Assembly: GCF_036850765.1 (NCBI RefSeq) | Contig: NC_089490.1 | Coordinates: 109,437,074 to 109,501,073, forward strand | Direction of reading: 5' to 3' | From: Saccopteryx bilineata | Taxonomy: Eukaryota; Chordata; Mammalia; Chiroptera; Emballonuridae | DNA length: 64,000 bases | In this document: one piece after another, positions 1 to 10,700 of the stretch | How the letters are laid out: the number at the start of each line of letters is the position of its first letter | Position numbering within the stretch: position 1 is the stretch's first letter | Notes under the pieces: model-generated | What the model was told of the DNA's origin: nothing | The model's input: the letters and a program-made list of their open reading frames with translations, nothing else | The model's database searches: none | Made by a program: the position numbers and the translations under genes

Positions 1-96
1 GAATATGAGTAAGGATAAATTCCATGAAAACAAAGAGCTGATGAAGAGCCTTTTCAGAAGTCAAATGACTCAAATCTCTCTCACTCATCCACGCAG

Positions 97-171
97 GGTG
101 GAGTAGAAGACGAAGAGACCCTCTCTGCCTATATCACCATCGCCCTTCTGGAGATTCCTCTTCCTGTCACT
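97..171 (+). CDS. A2M: A2M exon (window exon 1)
   Basis: A 25-codon exon with acceptor acgcag|GG and donor ACT|gtaggt. It reads [14 protein letters not shown]..., the helical part of the thioester domain. It is in phase 0 at both ends. Confidence 0.9.
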
Positions 172-1710
172 GTAGGTACCACCTCCACCTCCTGAAGCAT
201 AATTCTGGGTGCACTGAAATATCACTTTCTAAAAGCCAAGTGTCAGTTTCCCTTCTAGGCAATGCCAATGTTTCCCAGATCAAGAGAGATAGTGTTCAAT
301 TCATTAAGGAAGATACACTTTCCCCATGATGTTCTTAAGCTATTCATTCCTTAACAGCCCCACACACACATACACACACAGAATTCTGAAGATATGCCTT
401 ATATTCCTGCTTTACAAATGTGAGGATAACAGATTAAAAATACTATTCTTGCTATCCTTAAGATAGAGATATCCCTGTGCACACAGGCCAGATCCCTTCT
501 TCTTCTCTTTTCACAGCACCCTGTTGTCCGCAATGCCCTGTTCTGCCTGGAGTCAGCCTGGAAGTCAGCAAAAGAAGAACCCCAGGGAAGCCATGTCTAC
601 ACCAAGGCACTGCTGGCCTATGCTTTTGCCCTGGCAGGTAACCAGGAAAAAAGGAACGAAGTCCTCAAGTCGCTTAGTGAGGAGGCAGTGAAGGAAGGTG
701 AGAGCAGAGCCAAAATCTTTCTCCTATCCCACATTCTCTGTATCAAATACTACAACATTACACAAACCCCCTGTGTCTACCTCCTGTAATCCCCTTCTTG
801 TCTCTTCTTTTGTTTATATCATTATAAAATCTGGGATTTCCTAATCAAGTCACACATCAAAAGATAAGGAGCAGTATATTGTAGTAGTGAGAAGCTTGGC
901 CTCCGGAAACCAGCACCAAAACTAATTACCTATGTGACCTTGAGCAAGTCACTTAGTGCCTTCATCAATAAAATGGGGATAATAATAGTATTTACCTGAT
1001 AGAGTTGTCAGAGTTAAATAAGTTAATCCATATAAAGCACTTAGTACAGCATATGGCACATAGAAAGTATTATTAAAGTGCAAGCCACTATGATTAGCAG
1101 TTCTCAATATATAGCCGATCTTTACCTGATGAATCAGATCATGTTAAACCAAAAGATTGAAGGAAGTAACCCCATGAATAAATTCTGGTATTTTATGCTC
1201 ATTTCACAAAACTGATAATGTTGACAAATCTTTTCCAATTTACACAATACTTCTCTGTAAACAATGGTCTATATGGGGGAGGGCGTGTCGGAGAAATGAA
1301 AAATAAAATGCAAATAATAAAAAGATATCCAGCCTGACCAAGCAGTGGTGCAGTGTATAGAGTGTCAAATTGGGACGCAGAGGACCTAGGTTCGAAACCA
1401 TTAGGTCAATGGCTTGAGCGCAGGCTCATCCAGCATGAGCACGGGCTCACCAGCTTGAGTGCGGGGTTTCCAGCTTGAGCATGGGATCATAGACATGACC
1501 TCACGGTCGCTGCCTTGAGCCCAGTGTTGCTGGCTTGAGCAAGGGGTCACTTGCTCTGCTGTAGCTGCAGCCCTCCTCCAGTCAAGGCACATGAGAAAGC
1601 AATCAATGAACAACTAAGGGGCCACAACAAAGAATTGATGCTTTTCATCTCTCCTTTCTTGTCTGTCTGTTCCTATCTGTCCCTCTCTCTGTTTCTATAT
1701 CTCTTGCAAA

Positions 1711-1745
<35 letters not shown>

Positions 1746-4700
1746 AAAGTAAAAAAGGTATTGTTTATATGGAGAGTCTCTCCTCTTGGATCTTTGCTTG
1801 TTTCTTATTGGTTGCTATAACAAGCCATGCCGCAATGAATACACACATCTCCTTCTATCTGCTTGGTAGTCTGAGCACATCTTCCCCATTGCTGGATATC
1901 GCCAGATTGCTCTCCAAAGAGCACTTTACTTTGCACAGCAGTGTAAATCAGTTCCCAGTATTTCACAGCCTTCTCAGTATTTGGGATTTTAAGAATCACT
2001 GTATTTTTTTTTCTATCTAATGAGCATCAACTCCATTATCTCAAGTGATCTGTGATCCTCACAAGAAACTTCTAGGGGTAGGCTTTATAGAACACTTAAC
2101 AAACACCAGATTAGGTCTGGAAAATATCAGAAATAGGAAATGATGCCAACCAGTGAGAGAACTGCTATTTGCTCTCCCACCAACTCAACTGTAGCAACCA
2201 TTTATAAACCTGGATGGCTACAGGCCCCAAATACAGGAGCCAAAGCAGCTCCGCCTAGGCGCTCCTGTTGCTTCTTATAACCCAAACCCTTCCTTATTTC
2301 AGTGTGCCCTTTAATAAATGTTTTTTAAAAAAAATAAAAAAGAAAAAATCTATCAATCTTTGGGAAGTTCTAAGAGTCCCTTTCAGACTGCTCCCAGGAA
2401 TACTACTCAGCCCTCAATAACCTCTCCTCTGACTTCAGCAACATGTTCTGCCTTAACCTGGCAGAAAGAAACCACGTTCAGATTTACACAGAAGGAAAAT
2501 CACCTAGATTAGGTTCCAGAGATGATTATAGGAATGCAATCCTCACTTCAGCTCTGGTTTAGGTAAGTTTGACTACCTTAAGTTAAATGTGAGCATGGAG
2601 TCACTTGTAAACCTATTTTTCTCACCCCCAGATAATTCTATTCACTGGACACGACCTCAGAAACCCAGGGAACGAGTGGGGCTCTTTTACCAACCCCAGG
2701 CTCCCTCTGCTGAGGTGGAGATGACGTCCTATGTGCTCCTCGCTCACCTCACGGCCCAGCCCGCCCCCACCTCGGAGGAGCTGACTTCTGCATCGCACAT
2801 TGTGAGGTGGATCACAAAGCAACAGAATTCTCGAGGGGGCTTCTCCTCTACCCAGGTGTGTAATATTTCTAAACCTTTTACTTCACCTTCAGGTAATCAC
2901 AAGGTCTGAACAAGACATAAACACATCCAGGAATAAAAAATAAAGCTGAGGCCCTGGCCGGTTGGCTCAGCGGTAGAGCGTCGGCCTGGCGCGCGGGGGA
3001 CCCAGGTTCGATTCCTGGCCAGGGCACATAGGAGAAGCGCCCATTTGCTTCTCCACCCCCCACCCTCCTTCCTCTCTGTCTCTCTCTTCCCCTCCCGCAG
3101 CCAAGGCTCCACTGGAGCAAAGATGGCCCAGGCGCTGGGGATGGCTCCTTGGCCTCTGCCCCAGGCGCTAGAGTGGCTCTGGTCGCAATATGGCGACGCC
3201 CCGGAGGGGCAGAGCATCGCCCCCTGGTGGGCAGAGCGTCGCCCCTGGTGGGCGTGCCGGGTGGATCCCGGTCGGGTGCATGCGGGAGTCTGTCTGACTG
3301 TCTCTCCTCGTTTCCAGCTTCAGAAAAATACAAAAAAAATAAAAAATAAAAATAAATAAATAAAGCTGAGAATAACTTGAAATGAGGAAAACATTATTAG
3401 CGTTCAGGGATAGTGAAAAATAAAGGAAAATGAAAGTCAAAGAGAGCTAAAAAGAAATTGCCTAAAATTCTGGCACCCATTCCTGTGTATTCTCACAGGG
3501 TCTTCTTTCTAGTAACAGTTCTGCCTTCCTGAAATAGTGAGGCACCGCTACCAATAGTCATAGCAGAATGAATTTTAAAATCTATCAATCTGCCCATCTC
3601 CCTTCCTAGGGCGCACCCATGCCGTCACCTCACTCCTTTCTCTCTTCCCCCGCCACACACTGAAGCGTCTCTCCTAAATCCTAAGGGTCCTCCTGAGACT
3701 TGCAACCAGGGGAGCAGTGGGCAGCAGCCCCTCATCCCAGGTTAACCCCCTGAACCTGTCATCAAGACCCTCTTTTTTCCCACTGAGCCCCGCGGAGTCG
3801 CATTTTTTTCGTATGACATTTCCAGAGAGCCAAAGCATCTCCGCCTAGGCTCTCCTGTTGCTTCTTATAACCTAAACCCTTCCTTATTTCATTGTGCCCT
3901 TTAATAAATGTTTTTTTAAAAAAGGAAAAAGAAAAATCTATCAATCTTTGGGAAGTTCTAAGAGTCCCTTTCAGGCTGTTCTTAGCAATACTACTCAGCC
4001 CTCAATAATTTCTCCTCGAAAATTGTTTATTCTTGAACTGGTTTCTTTTAAAGCTGACAAATGTCATGCTTTCTTTAACCACTTATCAAAAACATAAAGA
4101 ACTATTTTTATCCATTCAGACTTCTAAGTATTTAATTTTATATTTAAGAAATTCATCAATATGTATACAGCAGAAAGTCTTATCTTCAAAGAATTTAGAT
4201 GTTAGCCTAAACAGTAATGACAAAATGCCATTTCATCCTTTCTCCATTGTACTTGTTTTATTTTTCATATAAATGGAAAAAACTGAATAATTCTGTATTA
4301 GAATGGTTAGCATTCATTTTTTATACATTATTTAAAGGATGTTACCCAGGTTCAGTGTTGATGAAAATTGAAAACATGAAAATAGGGGAATTCAACCTTC
4401 CAGTAAAAGAGGAAGAGCCAAATAAAGATGTCAATAAATCAAGTAGATAATTATAATTATTATTTCTTTTGGACAAACTCAAGCATGACCTTGATCATGG
4501 CTGCAAAGAACTTTGGGCTTTTTCAGGACACTGATCTCAGCAGCAGGGTAGAATTTAATCTGGAGTTCAGAAGACAACTGAACTTTGGTTGAGTGGTAAC
4601 AGATATGACCACAGTTGTCAAGTTTTCAAATGCTTTGAGTGATAACTGAATTTTTCTTATTGTTTTTCTCAATATGTATATTGAAAGTAAAAAAATTAAA

Positions 4701-7700
4701 TAGTGAAAAGAAAATTATATTTTATATGTATAAATATTGTGTGCATATATATATATATATAAAATTTAGATATTTTTATGTGTCAAGTAATTAATATTTA
4801 GGAATCATCCAAAGGAAAAAATGCATAGTTATGACTCAGCTTTACAAAAACTCTTTGTCTGATTTATAAAATCACTATTCACCAAAATAAAAAAGATATT
4901 TTAGGCAAACAGCCAATGCCAATAAATGATTCCCATTCACATATATTTTCTACACTTCATATCCTACATGTATTTATAGAAAGAAAAGGATCAATTTCTT
5001 GATAAATAAAATAAACTTTAGGGCATATAGTTCAAGAAAGATAGGTGAATGTTACAGTACTGTCATCTATTTAAGGATTATAACCAATATTGAAATCAGA
5101 ACTTTAATATTTAAATAGTGAAGGAAACAAGAAATCAAAACCCCTTTTGTGACAGCTGACATGGGCCTAGGAGCCCTCAAAGGGTTATCACACCTAAGTG
5201 GTTCTCTCACTTGTCTCTTTCAGGACACAGTGGTGGCTCTCCATGCTTTGTCCAAATATGGAGCAGCCACTTTCACCAGGACTGGGAAGGCTGCACAGGT
5301 GACCATCCAATCTTCAGGGACATTTTCCAGAAATTTCCAAGTAGAAAACTACAACCGCTTGCTACTGCAGCAGATTTCATTGCCAGAGGTGCCTGGAGAA
5401 TATAGCATGACAGTGTCAGGAGAAGGATGTGTCTACCTCCAGGTAAGACTCTTGGGGCAGAAAGAGTTGACAAAGTTGGGAGAAATACTAGGGAAGGAAG
5501 AAACACATCTTTGTCTTTGATGTTACAGACATCCTTGAAATACAATATTCTCCCAGAAAAGGAGGAATTCCCATTTGTTCTGGAGGTACAAACTCTGCCC
5601 CAAACTTGTGATGGACCCAAAGCCCACACCAGCTTCCAGATATCACTGAATGTCAGGTAAAACTTTCCAACTGAATCACCTAATTCTGGGTATAACAACC
5701 AATCTTACTGGCACTCCTCATTAAGCAGAGTGCTGAGGCAGCAAATGTTTGTACTACATTTACTGAAAAAATCATGTATTCTCATGCTGATATAGAAATT
5801 CTCAGTGATGAGGTTTATGTTGTACATCCTTTGCCTCCAGTTCTATTATCATCACATCTCATTATTTAAAGCAGGGGTCTCCAAACTTTTTACACAGGGG
5901 GCCAGTTCACTGTCCCTCAGACCATTGGAGGGCCAGACTATAAAAAAACTATGAACAAATCCCTATGCACACTGCACAGATCTTATTTTAAAGTAAAAAA
6001 AAACAAAACGGTAACAAATGCAATATTTAAAATAAAGAACAAGTAAATTTAAATCAACCAACTGACCAGTATTTCAATGGGAACTATGCTCCTCTCACTG
6101 ACCACCAATGAAAGAGGTGCCCTTTCTGGAAGTGCGGCGGGGACCGGATAAATGGCCTCAGGGGGCCGCATGTGGCCAGCGAGCCGTAGTTTGGGGACCC
6201 CTGATTTAAAGGTTATTCATTTTTCTCAGTAATAACTAAAGGAAGAACATTATCCCTTGCCTCTGACCTGAATTTCTGATTTCATTATAATGTAATGATT
6301 CATCTTAATTTTATTCTACTGTAATAAAATCTTATATTATTCTTGCCCATTCCAGAACAGAAACAAGGAATTATATTTATTTTCTTAAAGTTCTTAGTTT
6401 ATTAGTCATCTCATGAAAAATCTGCATAATCACCACATGTAAAGTCACTGAAGAATCTTTACTCCTTCTGTTGTCTAATCTCCAGCTCACTTTTGCCAAC
6501 ACCAACAATGACCTTCACAGTCCCATCATTCTTCATACTGTTCTTGCATTCCTTCCCCTGTTTTTGTTGTTGTTTTCTTCTTTTTCAAGTGAAAGGAGGG
6601 GAGATAAGAGAGACAGACAACCGCATGAGTCCCTATGGGGATCTACTCAGCAACCCCTCTAGTGCCAATGTTCTGCCCATCTAGGGCCATGCTTGCAACA
6701 GAACTATTTTTAGCACCTGAGGCAGAGGCTCCACAGAGCCATCCTTAGTGCCCAGGGCCAATGTGCTCAAGTCAATCAAGCCATGGCTGTGGGAAGAGAA
6801 GAGAGAGAGAGAAAGAGAGAAAGAGAGAGAGAAAGAGGAAGGGGAGGGGTGGAGAAGCATATGGTCACCTCTCCTGTGTGCCCTGACTAGAAATTGAACC
6901 TGGGACATCCACATGCCAGCCAACGCTTTACCACTGAGCCAACTGGCCAGGACTCTGTTTTCTTAAGGTCTTCTCATACAGGCCATGTCTTGCAAGTCTG
7001 TGTTTGGGCTCATTGTTTTTATGTAATCCAAGGAATCAAAATCATGCCAAAGCAGTTGTCACCACCAAATTGAGTTCTGATTCCAAATTCAAAGATGAAA
7101 TCTGGTGTTGTCTTACACATTTTGGCTAATTTTTCCCAAATTTCTGTCTTAGGGGCTGTTGTCTTCCCCGGATAAAAGATGTCTGCTGGTCATGAACTTC
7201 TGGGTCCAAATAGTTATTGTGTGGCTCATGATAATGGCCAATCATCAAGCAGCCAGGGAAAAAATGTGGGAAGGAATTCCTGAAAAGCAAGAATAGAAGG
7301 AGGTTGTGGCTCTTTAGTTAGAATTTCTATTGGCAATAATTAAATCTCAGATTATACACAAAAAAAAGTAAGTTTGAGGAAAAAATGCATACACACACAC
7401 ACAACAGTATTTAAATAGCTACAAGGACTACAAAAAATATATCTGTAGCTTTTCCGCCATCTCTTTGTATTGCCTAATGGTGCACATTAATGTCCCAGCT
7501 GCTGTTCTCGAGTATCAACAATGCCAAAAAGAAAGGCAAACAAGTTTTTTTTGTTTTTTTTTTTCTGAAGTGAGAAAGGGGGAGGCAGTCAGACAGACTC
7601 CTCCTGCATGCGCCTTCGACTGGGATCCACCTGGGATCCACCTGGCATGTCCTCTAGGGGGCGATGCTCTGCCCATCTGGAGTGTTGCTCCGCTGCAATT

Positions 7701-10700
7701 GGAGCCATTCTAGTGCCTGAGGCAGAGACTATGGAGCCATCCTCAGCATCTGGGCCAATTTTGCTCCAATGGAGCCTTGGCTGCAGGAGGGGAAGAGAGA
7801 GAGAGAGAAAAAGGAGAGGGGAAAGGGTAGAGAAGCAGATGGGCGCTTCTCCTATGTGCCTTGACCAGGAATCAAACCCAGGACTTCCACACACCAGGCT
7901 GACACTCTACTACTGAGCCAACCGGCCAAGGCTAAACTAGTGTGGAGTAATCACAGCCCCAGGTTTGATGTACAACTCAAATATCTAGAAAAAAGGTAGA
8001 AAGATATGCTTTCATCCAATCAATTTGGTTTCATTGTACTGACAACCTTGGTGGGCATCATGGACCATGAAAAAGCAAGATGAAAGTGCACAGGAGGGAA
8101 AGTCCTGGAATTATTTTTCTAGAGATGTAATACATACATAAAAATAAAATTTCTCAATGGACAAAAAAAAAATGTATCTATACCCAAGAATATTATAAGC
8201 TGAATATTATAACACTATTCAGAGAAAGAAGTGAATATAAAGTATATGTAACAAATAACCAACAGATTAAAGGTCTCAAGCCCAGCTATTCATCACTTGT
8301 AGAGCCTTAAAATGCGCATGCTCCGAGTTGACACATGTAAATTTCTGATTCTTCAGGTCTAGAGTACTCCTGGTCTCTGGCTTAACAGGTTCCCTGAAGA
8401 TCCTAATGTTTAGCCAGTCTTCTGAACCACTTGGGTAGGAGACTTAGAAAGACTCCCAGGCCCTGGCCAGTTGTGTCAGTGGTAGAGCATCGCCCAGAGG
8501 CCCAACATGTGCATGTCCCGGGTTCAGTTCCCAGTCAGGGCACACATCTACATCTCCACCCCTCCCCCTCTTGCTTTCTCTCTCTCTTTCTCTCTCTTCT
8601 CTCCCCCCCCCCCTTCCTGCAGCCAAGGCTCAATGAGAGCAAGTTGGCCCCAGGCACTGATGATGGCTCCATGGCCTCCCATCTCAGGCCCTAAAAAAGG
8701 GTTCCAGTTGCAACAGAGCAAGGGACCCAGATGGACAGAGCATCACCCCCTAATGGGCTTGCCAGGTGGATTTCAGTTGGGGCACATGTGGGACTATCTC
8801 TGCCTCCCCTCCTCTCACTAAAAAATAAAATAAAAAATTCCTATGTACCTTTCAGGGTTGTTGAGTGTTGTTGAGTGCATTCTGTGAAATAGAAAATAAG
8901 ACTATTTAGTAACAGAAAATTCCAATTCCTTCCTTCCCTGGATCTTCAGTTACACTGGGAACCGTCCTACCTCCAACATGGTGATTGTTGATGTGAAGAT
9001 GGTCTCTGGCTTTAGTCCCCTGAAACCAACAGTGAAAATGGTAGGTTTATTACGAGTCCAAGAGTCCCTATTTTATTTAATGTTTTATGTATCTCCAGAA
9101 TAAAATAATATATATTATAATCTTATTAAATTAACTTCTATGAAAGACTGATACTTTCTCCAACCTCAGAAATATAATTTAGCATGTTTGTATTGGTGTC
9201 CACCACGTGCATAACACACTGCTAGCAGCCACACTTACTAGAAATAAAATGTCAACAGCTTCCTACCTTCATGTAGCTTAGAATCTTGAATATAAAGCAT
9301 CTAAATATAAACCATGAAAAAAATATGAAAATGACAGATTGACATAAACTTCAATTATTACAAAAGTTCAGACAAAATGAGATTGTTATAAATTAACACA
9401 ATAAAAAAAAGCCACCTCCTTTATTAAGGAATAGAATGTGAATTAAACTTTGAAATATGGGTAATTCCCAAGTTTAGAATACTTAGGTCCCATTTTTTTC
9501 AAATAAATCAACTTTACACATAGGCCAGGTGTCATACTAATAAAAACCTTATATCCCAATTATCTTTTATTTTTACCACATTATTGTCTTTACTAACAAA
9601 AATATTTGAAGAAATTTTACCATCAGACTTAAGTTAGTAATAAAAGTTCTTTTCTCTGAGTCTCCACAGGGTTTTCTTCTGTTTATTAACATTTGTAATG
9701 TCTCAATTTTCTTTAGCTTGAAAGATCTAATGATGTGAGCCGAACAGAAGTCAGCAACAACCATGTTTTGATTTACCTGGACAAGGTAAGAATCCTGTCA
9801 CTCTAGTTGCAAAAAACATAGACAATAATCCCTCTAAGGAAAGTGAAAGTATTCTGGAGACATCACTGCCATGTTAAATATCAGAGAAATCTAACATTAA
9901 TTCCAGTAAATGTTCTTTCCTCCTTTAAGAATATTTCATCTGGGAATATAGAAAGAAATGGTTTATTATATATAATAATAGAAACACCTATTTCTAGAAC
10001 CCCATAAGCAAGAAATTCTCCACAAAATGTGCTTATTATGTCCTCAAGTTATTTTGAAGATATTGAGTAAAATAAGGGAGTATACATTTAGATGAGTCAA
10101 TTATATCAACAACACCAGGGAACACAAGAACACAAAAGCAAGTGTCAGTTTTTATAAGTGTCATAAATCAAGAATGGTCACCAAAGTGAATCAAAGAAAA
10201 TTCAGCTAGGCAGATTATTTTTAACAAATAAAAGGGTATTTTTAAACAGCTTTAAAAAATAATCAACAATACAAAAGGGAAAAATACTGTCAATCTCAGC
10301 AAGGATTTAGGCCATAAAATAATAAGATCAGACGCCTGACCAGGTGGCAGCGCAATGGATAGAGCGTTGGATTGGGATGCCGAGGACCCAGGTTTTGAGA
10401 CCCCGAGGTCGCCAGCTTGAGCGTGGGCTCATCTGGTTTGAGCAAAAAGCTCACCAGCTTGGACCCAAGGTCACTGGCTTGAGCAAGGGGTTACTTGATC
10501 TGCTGAAGGCCCGCAGTCAAGGCACATACGAGAAAGCAATCAATGAAGAACTAAGGTGTCGCAATGTGCAACGAAAAACTAATGATTGATGCTTCTCATC
10601 TTTCCATTCTTGTCTGTCCCTGTCTATCCCTCTCTCTGACTCTCTCTGGAAAAAAAGAATGAAAACCTTGTTTTAAAAATAATAATAATAATAAGACCAG

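Noticed and set aside
2951..3025. tRNA-like cloverleaf start with A and B boxes (also at every SINE A, B, C and VES head)
   Set aside because: These are SINE heads followed by SINE bodies, A-tails and TSDs, not functional tRNA genes.
5273..5698. 141-aa antisense frame
   Set aside because: Shadow of two well-supported A2M exons on the + strand.
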